Origin: Pseudomonadota bacterium
GTDB taxonomy: Bacteria; Pseudomonadota; Gammaproteobacteria; Halothiobacillales; Halothiobacillaceae
Length of the DNA stretch: 64,000 nt
Reading direction: 5' to 3'
Assembly: GCA_021801265.1 (NCBI GenBank)
Contig: JAJYYE010000001.1
Span: 668,539-732,538, forward strand
Position 1 is the first letter of the stretch. Each line of letters begins with the position of its first letter. The notes under the pieces are model-generated. The model was given only the letters and a program-made list of their open reading frames with translations. It was not told where the DNA came from and made no database searches. The position numbers were made by a program, and so were the translations under genes. Positions 23,185 to 31,990 of the stretch are shown one piece after another.

Positions 23185-24663
23185 ATGCGCGCTGTTCAAA
23201 AACTGGGTGTTGTGCTGTGTGCCGGTTTGCTGAGTGCCTGTGCCGATACAGGGGGCATTCATTCCACTTTGGTGCCAAAACCGTTGTCGCAGCTTAGTTT
23301 GAGCCACGGGCTGGTCAACCTGTCACAGGCGGATAGTCCCAAACCGCAGGCTGATTGGTGGCGGATGTTGGGCGATGCGCAATTGGATGGTTTGATGGAT
23401 GAGGTGCTGGCGCATAGCCCGACGGTCGCGTTGGCAGCGGCGCACGTGCGTGAAGCGATGGGGCTTGGCGAGGTGGCCGGTGCCAGCCTCAAACCTCGTG
23501 TCGATTTCAAGGGCAAGGTCAGTGGCATGCATTGGGCGGATAACGCACTGGCACCGCCTACGTTGGGTGGGGCGGATACATGGTTTAATTTCACGAATCT
23601 TTCGGTCTCTTATGCCTTGGATATTTGGGGGCAGAACCGCGCACGCGCACTTGCCGCCACCGATTTGGCCCGGGCTCGTGTGGAATCACAGCGGGCGGCG
23701 GTTTTGTTGTTATCCAGCCAGATGGTTCAGGCTTATGTGTTTTATGCGCACGATACGACGCAGTTGCGCGTACTGACTCAGTGGCAGGCGTCGGCCGATA
23801 AGGCGGTAGCGATTGAGCAAATCCGTTTGGCGCATGGCTTAACCGATGCCGATCAGGTGGCGCTGGCAGCGTTGTCAGCCGCGCAAGTGGCCGAGCAAAT
23901 CGCCGTGTTAAATGGTGATCTTCAGTTGCGCGTTGAACAAATCGCCATATTGACTGGGCGCGGCGTGCGCACTCGTATCCCCCTACGCCCACCCAGTTTA
24001 CTGGGCGAAAGTCAGCCCAAGTTTAACTGGCAGGTGCCCCATCACGTGCCGATTAATCTGATTGGCGCGCGCCCCGATGTGCAGGCTCGGCGCTGGGAGG
24101 TGGAATCGGCCACACAAAACATCAAGGTGGCGCGTACAGCATTTTATCCGAATATTAATCTGGCGGCGAATTTGGGCAGTTTTGCCGCGTCGGGTGGGTT
24201 TTTGAGCTTTCTGAAATCGAATTCCGCGTTTTACAGCGCCGGCCCCAGCGTATCGTTGCCGATATTTGAAGGTGGGCGTTTACGCGGGCAGTTGCGCGCG
24301 CAGACTGCACGCTATGACGCAGCGGTGGCGCAGTACGACCAAACCTTACTGACCGCCTTGTCGCAGGTGGCCGAGGCGCTCACTCAGCTGCAGACATTAC
24401 AAGCGCGCCAAGCGGTATTGACCCTTGCTGTGCGCGCTGCCGATCAAGAATACGCCATCGCCCAGCGCCGCTACGCGGCGGGGCTCAGTAACCGTTTGCC
24501 GGTGCTGGCTGCGCAGAATCGGCAGTGTGCCTTGCAGTTAAAGCAGGACGAGATCGATAGCCAGGTCTTAGCCAATTTTGCCGGTTTATTCGCCGCGCTC
24601 GGCGGCACGGTATTACCCGAAGCGCGGCCCGTGCCGCCCATGGCAGGATCATTGTATGAGTAA
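23185..24663 (+). CDS. Outer-membrane factor of efflux system (NodT/OprM-type lipoprotein)
   Basis: A 492-residue TolC-superfamily channel of the RND/NodT type. The N-terminus carries a lipoprotein signal, LCAGLLSACADTGG, with the modified Cys near residue 19. Duplicated coiled-coil/beta regions contain ALDIWGQNRARALAATDLARARVES and, in the second half, IGARPDVQARRWEVESATQNIKVARTAFYPNINLAANLG, both hallmarks. I prefer the ATG at 23185 to the GTG one codon earlier because of spacing from GAGGGG. It is the first gene of a five-gene operon with a MarR regulator, a FUSC pump, a DUF1656 protein and a HlyD adaptor, and its last bases overlap the MarR start by 8 bp. Confidence 0.92.
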   Translation: MRAVQKLGVVLCAGLLSACADTGGIHSTLVPKPLSQLSLSHGLVNLSQADSPKPQADWWRMLGDAQLDGLMDEVLAHSPTVALAAAHVREAMGLGEVAGASLKPRVDFKGKVSGMHWADNALAPPTLGGADTWFNFTNLSVSYALDIWGQNRARALAATDLARARVESQRAAVLLLSSQMVQAYVFYAHDTTQLRVLTQWQASADKAVAIEQIRLAHGLTDADQVALAALSAAQVAEQIAVLNGDLQLRVEQIAILTGRGVRTRIPLRPPSLLGESQPKFNWQVPHHVPINLIGARPDVQARRWEVESATQNIKVARTAFYPNINLAANLGSFAASGGFLSFLKSNSAFYSAGPSVSLPIFEGGRLRGQLRAQTARYDAAVAQYDQTLLTALSQVAEALTQLQTLQARQAVLTLAVRAADQEYAIAQRRYAAGLSNRLPVLAAQNRQCALQLKQDEIDSQVLANFAGLFAALGGTVLPEARPVPPMAGSLYE

Positions 24664-25189
24664 ATCACCCAAGCAGGGCCGCCTGCCCGTTGCCCTGAGT
24701 TTCCGCCCAGCGGATGATCGACTCGCGCGCACGGCAGAGCGCAGCCCCGATTTTGATTTAGAAACCGTCACCTTGGCGAGATTGATTAACTTTGTGAGTA
24801 AGGGCTTGGCGAATGCGGCCAATGGCGGGCTTAAGGCGCATGGATTAAACCATGCGGCGTATGCGGTGCTGGTGATGCTCTATGGCTCGGCGGACTTCAC
24901 TTTGACCCCTTCCCAGCTTGTGGATGCGACCCATGAGAAATCTGCCAATATCACGCGGATTTGTGATGAATTGCTCAAAGTGGGTTTGATTGCCCGTTCG
25001 TTTGATGCGAACGATCGGCGTCGGGTACAAGTCGCGTTGACGCAGGCAGGCCGAGTGGTTATTACGCGGGTTTTGCCGGATATGGTGCAGGTGACACAAG
25101 GCAGCTTTATCCACCTTTCGGCCAAGGAACGGGCGCAACTGAACCACTTGCTCAGAAAAGTGATTGATGGGCAGGAGCAACTCGCGTGA
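24656..25189 (+). CDS. MarR-family transcriptional regulator
   Basis: A 177-residue winged-helix regulator. The MarR core runs from about residue 45 to 165: LINFVSKGLANAANGGLKAHGLNHAAYAVLVMLYG, then LTPSQLVDATHEKSANITRICDELLKVGLIARSFDANDRRRVQVALT with the wing at DANDRRR. The start ATG at 24656 lies within the 3' end of the outer-membrane-factor gene, and the stop overlaps the FUSC start as GTGA. Position inside the operon, and a palindromic operator before the first gene, suggest autoregulation and derepression by a toxic aromatic or similar ligand; the ligand is not visible from sequence. Confidence 0.9.
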   Translation: MSKSPKQGRLPVALSFRPADDRLARTAERSPDFDLETVTLARLINFVSKGLANAANGGLKAHGLNHAAYAVLVMLYGSADFTLTPSQLVDATHEKSANITRICDELLKVGLIARSFDANDRRRVQVALTQAGRVVITRVLPDMVQVTQGSFIHLSAKERAQLNHLLRKVIDGQEQLA

Positions 25190-27537
25190 ACCCGCAGAGC
25201 TTACCCATGCCCCCTGCGCCACGCACTTTTTGGCGGATCAGCCCCGAATGGCGCCAATTTTGGTTGGGTGAGGCAGCCGACTGGCTGTTTGTATTCAAAA
25301 CCGTGTTGGCGGCCTTTATTGCCTTGTGGTTGGCCTATCGTTTGGAGATGCAATCGCCCCGCACAGCGGTAGTAACGGTTTTTATTGTGATGCAAGCGCG
25401 CACGGGCATGGTGGTGGCCAAAGGGTTTTATCGGGCGCTGGGTACCTTGGTGGGCAGCGGAGTTTCCCTGCTTTTGGTGGCAGCTTTTGCGCAAGATCGC
25501 GGGTTATTTCTGGCCGGACTTGCATTGTGGGTGGGCTTTTTAACGGCGGGCGCCACGTTATATCGCAATTTTCAATCATATGCGTTCGTGCTGGCGGGCT
25601 ACACGGCCTGTATTGTGGGCTTGCCCGCCGCGCTGGACCCCGCACACGCCTTTGACATCGCCACCACCCGTTTAAGTGAGGTGATGCTTGGCATCGGGGT
25701 GGCGAGCGTGGTGAGTGGGCTCGTGTTTCCGCTTTCATCACGTAGCCTATTGCTGGCCGCTGCTCGCCAACGCTTTGATTCTTTGATGAGCGCCACGGGG
25801 CGGGTGATTGGTTTTGGCATACCGCGAACCGAATGGGGCAGTTTGCACCTCAAGGCCATCAACGACATCATGCAGCTCGATTCCTACCGCTCGTTTGGCT
25901 TGTTTGAAGATCAAAAAACGCGCGCCCAAAACGAAACTGTCCAGCAGATGAGTGCCGAATTAATTGCCGCCGCCAGCACCTTGAACCTGCTCAATCAGCA
26001 TCTGTTGCGGGTGAACCGCAGTGCGATGAACCCGGTGCGCGATACGCTCGACCCCTTGTTAGCGATTGGGGTGCGGATTTTAACTGCCGAACCGCCCGCT
26101 GCGCCCGCTGACCGGCTCGAACTGCTGGCGCAATGGCAGCAGGAGATCACGCGACAGATTCCCCTAATTAGCCAGACGATGACGGATCAGCTCAATGCGA
26201 AACAGCGTTTGGCGCTGGACGCGACTTTTTTGTTATTGCAGCAGTTTTTGCAGGAGCTCATGCGCTATGGCAGGCATTTTTTAGCGCTGCAATCTGCCGA
26301 GCATGCGGCTTTGATCGAACAACCCCCCAGCCCACGGCGCCCGCTGGCTGAGCGGCAGTTTTGGCATAAAACCGACTGGTTGCAGCCCTTAATCGCCGCG
26401 CTCCGTACGATCATTGTGTTGAGCATCATGTCTTGGTTTTGGGTGAGCACCGCGTGGCCCAAGGGTGAGATGGCATTAATTATCGCCGTGGCTATCAGTG
26501 CCTTGTTTTCCACGGTGCCCAATCCTGCAAAAGCAGCACAGCAGATGGGGTTGGGCGTGGCGCTGTCGATTGCTCTCGCATTTGGCTTTGGTTTTATGAT
26601 TTTGCCGCATCTGTATGGTTTTTTAGGTTTGGCGGTCGGGCTTGCGCCGTTTTTGATGTTGGGTGCGTACTTAATGACGCAGCCGAAATGGACCGGCTTA
26701 GGGGCGGGCTTTGGGATATTTTTTAGCACCTTGGCGATCCCCGGTAATCAGTTACAGTTGTTTAATTATGTGGGACTCGTGAATAACGCCATCACCTTGC
26801 TGTTAGCCATTTCTTTGCTCATTGTGGCGTTTTTTACCCTCATGCCCGCCGGTAATCGCCTATCGCGCCACCGCATGCTGCACGCGCTAGATAAGCAACT
26901 GTTGGTGGCCTGCCAGCATCCTTTAAAAGGCTTGCGCCGTTCCTTTGAACGCGACACCCGCGAGCTTTTACGTCAAGTGGTGGGTATTCCCGGCCTGAAG
27001 GCGGCGCATAATACGGCTGCGTTAAGCCGAGCATTGACCGTGCAAGCACTGGGGCGGATCGTGATTGAGCTGCGCAAATTGACTCAGCCTGTCGCGTCGG
27101 TCACCTTATCTGAGCCGCAGTGGCTGCTGATATCGCCCAACATCAAGGTGACGCCCAAGACACGCCGGCGGATGCCATATTGGCGCGCGCCAGCACTGCA
27201 GGGGCAGCCAGCGCCGACCCAGCCGGGGTTACTACGCGATTTGCCCGAGTACGTCGCCCAATGGATTAGTGCCATGGCGCAGTTGTATCAGCGGCCCAGT
27301 CGCCATTACAGGCTGGCGGCGCGACAGGCGCTACATCAGGCGGAGCAGTATTTTCCGCACGATCCCGAAGCCGCTGACGAGCCGCACAACCGGCAGATTC
27401 AAATTTACTTATATTTGGCGCAAAACCTCATGACTCGGTTGCCTGGGCAAACCCCACCGTCCGCACCGACCAAGGCAGCGCCAGCTGATGAACCCTATGA
27501 GGTGCCGCCCGATGCCGCGCGAAATTCCGTTCTTTGA
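25186..27537 (+). CDS. FUSC-family (AaeB/YccS-like) inner-membrane efflux protein
   Basis: A 783-residue protein of the fusaric-acid-resistance/AaeB family. It has two clusters of about five to six transmembrane helices (residues ~30-190 and ~400-560), each followed by a large cytosolic domain. YRNFQSYAFVLAGYTACIVGLPAALDPAHAFDIATTRLSEVMLGI is a family hallmark. It starts at a GTG (25186) seven bases after AGGAG and overlaps the MarR stop. Members of this family export aromatic acids with a HlyD adaptor and a small DUF1656 protein, and both follow here. Substrate is unknown; fusaric-acid- or hydroxybenzoate-like compounds are plausible by family. Confidence 0.92.
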   Translation: MNPQSLPMPPAPRTFWRISPEWRQFWLGEAADWLFVFKTVLAAFIALWLAYRLEMQSPRTAVVTVFIVMQARTGMVVAKGFYRALGTLVGSGVSLLLVAAFAQDRGLFLAGLALWVGFLTAGATLYRNFQSYAFVLAGYTACIVGLPAALDPAHAFDIATTRLSEVMLGIGVASVVSGLVFPLSSRSLLLAAARQRFDSLMSATGRVIGFGIPRTEWGSLHLKAINDIMQLDSYRSFGLFEDQKTRAQNETVQQMSAELIAAASTLNLLNQHLLRVNRSAMNPVRDTLDPLLAIGVRILTAEPPAAPADRLELLAQWQQEITRQIPLISQTMTDQLNAKQRLALDATFLLLQQFLQELMRYGRHFLALQSAEHAALIEQPPSPRRPLAERQFWHKTDWLQPLIAALRTIIVLSIMSWFWVSTAWPKGEMALIIAVAISALFSTVPNPAKAAQQMGLGVALSIALAFGFGFMILPHLYGFLGLAVGLAPFLMLGAYLMTQPKWTGLGAGFGIFFSTLAIPGNQLQLFNYVGLVNNAITLLLAISLLIVAFFTLMPAGNRLSRHRMLHALDKQLLVACQHPLKGLRRSFERDTRELLRQVVGIPGLKAAHNTAALSRALTVQALGRIVIELRKLTQPVASVTLSEPQWLLISPNIKVTPKTRRRMPYWRAPALQGQPAPTQPGLLRDLPEYVAQWISAMAQLYQRPSRHYRLAARQALHQAEQYFPHDPEAADEPHNRQIQIYLYLAQNLMTRLPGQTPPSAPTKAAPADEPYEVPPDAARNSVL

Positions 27538-27712
27538 TGCGCTGATTCCCATGGTACTGCTCATTCTGCTTGTGAGTGCCGTGCTGTATTTTGTGTTGGC
27601 ACGCCTCGTGGAGGCGGTGGATTTAGCGCAGTATGTTTGGCATCCGGCCTTGTTTCGATTCGCCATTTTTGTGGTTTTATTCAGCAGCTTAAGTTTATGG
27701 TGGTATCCATGA
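27512..27712 (+). CDS. DUF1656 small membrane protein (AaeX-like)
   Basis: A 66-residue protein with two predicted membrane helices (LIPMVLLILLVSAVLYFVLARL and FRFAIFVVLFSSLSLWW). This size and layout are those of the DUF1656/AaeX proteins that accompany FUSC pumps. I start at the ATG at 27512, which has a GAGG nine bases upstream; a start at 27488 would add eight residues. It overlaps the FUSC gene by 26 bp and its stop overlaps the HlyD start as ATGA, so all three are translated together. It probably aids assembly of the inner-membrane part of the pump. Confidence 0.85.
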   Translation: MPREIPFFDALIPMVLLILLVSAVLYFVLARLVEAVDLAQYVWHPALFRFAIFVVLFSSLSLWWYP

Positions 27713-28602
27713 GTCTCAAGGCGTTGGGCCGCTTTGTTGTCACCCTGTTTGTGGTCGGCGTGGCGGCGTATTTGGGCTACCGGTTATGGCTCAATTACAT
27801 GGATGGTGCTTGGACGCGCGATGGTCGCGTGCGTGCCGATGTGGTGCAAATTACCGCCGATGTGAGTGGCCGCGTCACGAGCGTACCGGTGCACGATAAT
27901 GCGTTCGTCCATCAGGGCGACGTGCTGTTCACCGTCGATCCCGATCGCTATCAACTGGCAGTCACCAATGCTCGGGCGGCGCTTGCGGGCGCCGAGGCCG
28001 AGTGGTCGATGCGCGAACAGCAGGCCAAACGGCGCGCCAAGCTGGATTCTGAGGTGGTGTCTCAAGAAAATAATCACGATACGCACCAAGCTGCGGTGGT
28101 GGCCAAAGCGCGGCTGGATCAGGCGCGCGCCGCGCTGGATTTGGCTGAGCTCAATTTGCACCGTGCCACCGTGCGCTCGCCTGTGGATGGTTATGTCACC
28201 AATTTCTTATTGCGCCCGGGTGATTATGCGGCGGTGGGCGCGCCAAAAATGGCGATTGTCGCGGCGCATTCCTTTTGGGTGTACGGCTATTTTGAAGAAA
28301 CGCGACTGAAGAAAGTGTGGGTGGGTGATACGGCCGAGATCACGCTCATGGGGGACACCCAGCCGATAAAAGGGCGGGTGGCCAGCATTGCCTATGCGAT
28401 TGCCGATCGGGATAACCCCGTGGCGGCCGATTTAACCGCCAACGTGAACCCCGTGTTTAACTGGGTGCGCTTGGCCAGCCGCATTCCCGTGCGCATTGCG
28501 CTGGAGGATGTGCCAGCCGATGTGCATTTGGCTGCGGGGATGACCTGCACCGTGGTGGTTCAGCCCCACACTCCTGCAAGTGAGAAATCAGGCCGGAAAT
28601 AG
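27709..28602 (+). CDS. HlyD-family periplasmic adaptor (AaeA/EmrA-like)
   Basis: A 297-residue membrane-fusion protein: one N-terminal transmembrane helix (about residues 8-27), then barrel-sandwich/lipoyl halves DVVQITADVSGRVTSVPVHDNAFVHQGDVLF and LHRATVRSPVDGYVTNFLLRPGDY around a short helical hairpin, then a beta-barrel region with SFWVYGYFEETRLKKVWVGDTAEI. It matches the adaptor partner of FUSC pumps. The ATG at 27709 overlaps the DUF1656 stop (ATGA); upstream in-frame codons are not used. It is the last gene of the operon; an imperfect CT/GA-rich palindrome lies some 50 bp downstream but lacks a T-tail. Confidence 0.92.
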   Translation: MSLKALGRFVVTLFVVGVAAYLGYRLWLNYMDGAWTRDGRVRADVVQITADVSGRVTSVPVHDNAFVHQGDVLFTVDPDRYQLAVTNARAALAGAEAEWSMREQQAKRRAKLDSEVVSQENNHDTHQAAVVAKARLDQARAALDLAELNLHRATVRSPVDGYVTNFLLRPGDYAAVGAPKMAIVAAHSFWVYGYFEETRLKKVWVGDTAEITLMGDTQPIKGRVASIAYAIADRDNPVAADLTANVNPVFNWVRLASRIPVRIALEDVPADVHLAAGMTCTVVVQPHTPASEKSGRK

Positions 28603-28742
28603 GGCTATGGGTTTGGTCTGTTGACGCTTAAAAAATCCCCCTCAATCCCCCTTTTTTAAAGGAGGAGGCAGGTTTCCACAAGTGCGCTACGCATGAACCC
28701 TTCAGGAGACTGGACCCATATCCGTATCCATAGGGGGCGGGC

Positions 28743-29279
28743 TTATTTCAGTACCCGCCAGCCGATCGGCACATTGGTGATCCCATTCGACAGCCAAATA
28801 TCGCCGTCCTGTACCGTGAGTGAGAGCTGCATTGTGCGCTCAATCAAGGCCTCCAACGCGGTGATGGTGGCGTCATCCACGGCAAACACCCGCAAATTAT
28901 CAAGTCGATTAAACTCTTTGGCTGATTTGTCCCACCACACATCAAGCCCCCGACTGCCATAGGCGTACACCCGTACCTGCTTCGACCGGCCGGATGCTTT
29001 GCGTAAGCGGCGCTCATCAGGCAGGCCAATTTCAATCCAGAGATCAATTTCATCGGTGAGCGATTTTTGCCAGACATCCGGCTCATCATCCGCCGATAAC
29101 CCTCGGGTAAAACTTAACGACCCGGACGCATTCAGCGCAAAAGCCAGCAGGCGCAACATCAACCGCGCTTGGGTCTCGGAAGGGTGCAAAGCCAGGGTTA
29201 ACACGTGATTGGCGTAGTAGTGCCGATCCATATCGGCAATATCGATGTCGGCCTTGAAAATGGTGGCTTTGAGCGCCAT
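28743..29279 (-). CDS. yaeQ: YaeQ family protein
   Basis: A 178-residue YaeQ protein (MALKATIFKADIDIADMDRHYYANHVLTLALHPSET...), a PD-(D/E)XK-fold family seen throughout gammaproteobacteria. The conserved LSADDEPDVWQKSLTDEIDLWIEIGLPDERRLRKA block carries the acidic and Lys/Arg residues of the fold. Its cellular role is unsettled; an early link to RfaH-type transcription elongation was later questioned. The ATG at 29279 sets the family N-terminus; five upstream codons are also open. It follows arfB on the same strand with about 20 bp between them. Confidence 0.93.
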   Translation of the reverse strand: MALKATIFKADIDIADMDRHYYANHVLTLALHPSETQARLMLRLLAFALNASGSLSFTRGLSADDEPDVWQKSLTDEIDLWIEIGLPDERRLRKASGRSKQVRVYAYGSRGLDVWWDKSAKEFNRLDNLRVFAVDDATITALEALIERTMQLSLTVQDGDIWLSNGITNVPIGWRVLK

Positions 29280-29299
29280 GGGGGGTATCCACAAATGAA

Positions 29300-29704
29300 T
29301 TAATCCGACACTTTACCCCGTAGCGCCTTGGTTTCGCCACGTTGCGCTTTTTTCGCCAGCCGTTTTAGCTGTGCGCTGTGTCTGGGTTTGGTGGGTTTGC
29401 GCAATTTGATCGGACGGGTTGCGGTATCGATGAGTGCCTGCAGCCGCGTTAGGGCATCGCTGCGATTTTTATCCTGGCTATTAAATCGCTGCGCCTTGAT
29501 CACAATCACGCCATCGCGGCTGATGCGCGTGTCATTCAGCGCCAGAACTTGCGCCTTGATCTCGTCGGGTAAGGAGGAGGCGGATATATCAAACCGCAAA
29601 TGCACGGCGGTCGATACTTTATTGACATTCTGCCCACCCGAGCCTTGTGCGCGGATGGCCGTGAGGTCAATTTCCGTCAGCGGAATTTGTGGGGAATTGT
29701 GCAT
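29300..29704 (-). CDS. arfB: Alternative ribosome-rescue factor B (peptidyl-tRNA hydrolase)
   Basis: A 134-residue ArfB/YaeJ protein that hydrolyses peptidyl-tRNA on ribosomes stalled at mRNA 3' ends. The catalytic GGQ motif appears in RAQGSGGQNVNKVSTAVHLRF, and the C-terminal tail KPTKPRHSAQLKRLAKKAQRGE is the basic helix that enters the mRNA channel. The open frame continues upstream to 30112, but the conserved N-terminus starts at the ATG at 29704. It is preceded closely by a DUF3817 gene and followed by yaeQ, all on the minus strand. Confidence 0.95.
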   Translation of the reverse strand: MHNSPQIPLTEIDLTAIRAQGSGGQNVNKVSTAVHLRFDISASSLPDEIKAQVLALNDTRISRDGVIVIKAQRFNSQDKNRSDALTRLQALIDTATRPIKLRKPTKPRHSAQLKRLAKKAQRGETKALRGKVSD

Positions 29705-29712
29705 GGAAATGC

Positions 29713-30054
29713 TCAGATTTTTTTGGCAATTTCCCGATCGATCAGCCGGTGTGACCACAGGCCACCAAAGGGGATGAGGGCGGCGATAAAGACTTGTGCT
29801 GCTCTGCCAATCGATAAATGTTTTTGCACGACCGCCGTGATTAAAACCAGCATCGCCCAGGTGAAACATGCCCCGTGAATCGGCCCCATGATTTTGACGG
29901 CTATGGGTAATCCCGCCCAATATTTGAGCGGCACGGCAACAAACACCAGGGCGATTAGGGTGGAGCCTTCTGCCAAGGTCATCACACTCAAGTGACGTAA
30001 TACCCAAGGCGCATGAGTGGCTTTGGCGGCAGGGGCAGGCGTTGGGGATGACAT
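29713..30054 (-). CDS. DUF3817 integral membrane protein
   Basis: A 113-residue protein with three predicted transmembrane helices: LAEGSTLIALVFVAVPLKYW, IHGACFTWAMLVLITAVV and AAQVFIAALIPFGGLW. The pattern 'VMTLAEGSTLI...LKYWAGLPIAVKIMGPIHGACF' is that of the DUF3817 family. Its role is unknown. It begins the three-gene minus-strand group DUF3817-arfB-yaeQ, and is divergent from cydA. Confidence 0.85.
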   Translation of the reverse strand: MSSPTPAPAAKATHAPWVLRHLSVMTLAEGSTLIALVFVAVPLKYWAGLPIAVKIMGPIHGACFTWAMLVLITAVVQKHLSIGRAAQVFIAALIPFGGLWSHRLIDREIAKKI

Positions 30055-30342
30055 GGGGGGTCTCGGCGGTATTGATAAGGTTTGTTAACCCTACATCAAT
30101 AGGCGATGGCAAAGCAATTTACACAGGATTGCAAACGCAAGTTTTCTGCCAGAAATCAAGGGATAGCCGAGAGTTGCGTGTTGTGTAAAAGCTACGCCAT
30201 GAGCCCATGCTAATAAATTTATTGGGTATTAATTGAATGTTGTATCTAAGCGAGGCGTACCCTTCACATGCCAAATGCTGCCGCGCCTCACCGCTGCGTG
30301 CAGACCGTACCACCCCCGCCACAGGGTTTATAGGAGAATGCC
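30055..30342. promoter_or_regulatory. Divergent promoter region, DUF3817 / cydA
   Basis: A 288-bp spacer that must hold the cydABX promoter and that of the opposite operon. An AGGAG ribosome site is seven bases upstream of cydA. I could not find a clear FNR box; no gene is visible. Confidence 0.45.
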
Positions 30343-31989
30343 ATGATTAACGATACGGTTGTCGCGCTGTCGCGCTGGCAATTTGCTTCGACCGCACTTT
30401 ATCACTTTTTGTTTGTGCCACTCACACTGGGGCTGACCGTGTTCATCGCGTCGTTGGAGACAGTGTATGTGGTGACTGGCAAGTCCATCTACCGCGAGAT
30501 GACGCAGTTTTGGAGCAAGCTCTTGCTCATCAACTTCGCGCTCGGGGTTGCCACCGGCCTGACCATGGAGTTTGAGTTCGGCACCAACTGGTCGTTTTAT
30601 TCCGGCTTCGTGGGCGATATTTTCGGTGCGCCGCTGGCGATTGAAGGCTTGATGGCCTTCTTCATGGAATCGACCATGATCGGCCTGATGATCTTCGGCT
30701 GGGATAAGCTCTCGCGCGGTCAGCATTTGATCGTAACCTATCTGGTAGCGCTCGGTTCTAATTTATCGGCACTGTGGATTTTGGTGGCGAATGGCTTTAT
30801 GCAGGATCCGCAAGGCGCGATTTTTAATCCCGTCACCCTGCGCATGGAGTTGCAGAGTTTCTCAGCGCTAATTTTTAGTCACGATGCACAAGCGAAATTT
30901 GTGCACACCAGTATTGCGGGTTATGTGACCGCCGCGATTTTTGTCGCGGGCGTAAGCGCGTACTACATGCTGAAAAAGCGCCATCTGGAAATTGCGAAAC
31001 GTTCATTTCGCATGGCAACCATTTTCGGTGTGCTCTCAACCATCGGTGTGATTACGCTGGGTGATGCGCTGGGGTTTATTGGTGCGCATGCGCAACCCGC
31101 CAAAATCGCAGCGATGGAAGCGATGTGGGTGACTGAACCCACCCCCGCGCCATTCAATTTGGCCGCTTGGCCGAATCAGGCCAAGCAGGAAAACACGTGG
31201 GCACTGCAAATTCCGTATCTGCTGACGCCATTGCTGACGCACACCATGGATACCAAAATCCCCGGCATTGCCGAAATTGAGGCCGACAACGTGGTACGGA
31301 TTAAAAATGGCATCCCGGCGGTTGAGGCCCTAAAACTGCTTTCTGCCAATCCCACCGATCCCGCCGCCATGACGCAGTTCAAGGCGCATGAACAAGATTT
31401 GGGTTACGGCTTTCTCGTGGAGCGGTATGCGCAAGATCAGGACGTGAGCAAAGCGACTGATGCCGATATTGCCAAAGCGGCCAAAGATACGATCCCGGAT
31501 GTGTTCACGATTTACTGGGTGTTCCGCATCATGGTGGCCTTTGCGTTCCTGATGCTGGCCTTCTTTGTCTTCGGCGTGATCTATTCGTTGCGTAACGATA
31601 TTGAAAAGCATCCGGTGTACTTGCGGTTTGCGATGTGGATGATTCCCGTCCCCTTCCTCGCCTGTGAAATGGGCTGGATTACTGCGGAACTGGGGCGGCA
31701 ACCCTGGACGGTATATAACCTTCTGCCCACCTGGATGTCGGCCTCCAGCCATAGTGTGAGCTACATGGTGTTCTCGCTGATCGGCTTTGTCAGCCTGTAC
31801 TCGATCTTCATCATTATTGAAATGTATCTGATGGTGCGCGCCATTAAACAAGGCCCGGACGTGCATCACGGCGCCAACACGGGGGGGCATACCAAAGATA
31901 AGTCGCTCGGTGGTTCGGTGTTGGGCGGCAGTTATGCGCCGGTACATGCCAAGGCGCTCATGGACGAACAATCAGCCAAAGAGGTGTGA
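30343..31989 (+). CDS. cydA: Cytochrome bd ubiquinol oxidase subunit I
   Basis: A 548-residue CydA, the haem-bearing subunit of a bd-type quinol oxidase that reduces oxygen at low tension in the inner membrane. Recognisable features are RWQFASTALYHFLFVPLTLG with the axial His, KFVHTSIAGY, the Q-loop that contacts ubiquinol, and GRQPWTVYNLLPTWMSAS near the C-terminus. The region between QIPYLLTPLLTHTM and DVFTIYWVFRIMV is long, so this is the long-Q-loop (E. coli) type, and the protein is somewhat longer than the E. coli one. It is followed at once by cydB and a CydX-like gene. Confidence 0.96.
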   Translation: MINDTVVALSRWQFASTALYHFLFVPLTLGLTVFIASLETVYVVTGKSIYREMTQFWSKLLLINFALGVATGLTMEFEFGTNWSFYSGFVGDIFGAPLAIEGLMAFFMESTMIGLMIFGWDKLSRGQHLIVTYLVALGSNLSALWILVANGFMQDPQGAIFNPVTLRMELQSFSALIFSHDAQAKFVHTSIAGYVTAAIFVAGVSAYYMLKKRHLEIAKRSFRMATIFGVLSTIGVITLGDALGFIGAHAQPAKIAAMEAMWVTEPTPAPFNLAAWPNQAKQENTWALQIPYLLTPLLTHTMDTKIPGIAEIEADNVVRIKNGIPAVEALKLLSANPTDPAAMTQFKAHEQDLGYGFLVERYAQDQDVSKATDADIAKAAKDTIPDVFTIYWVFRIMVAFAFLMLAFFVFGVIYSLRNDIEKHPVYLRFAMWMIPVPFLACEMGWITAELGRQPWTVYNLLPTWMSASSHSVSYMVFSLIGFVSLYSIFIIIEMYLMVRAIKQGPDVHHGANTGGHTKDKSLGGSVLGGSYAPVHAKALMDEQSAKEV

Positions 31990-31990
31990 G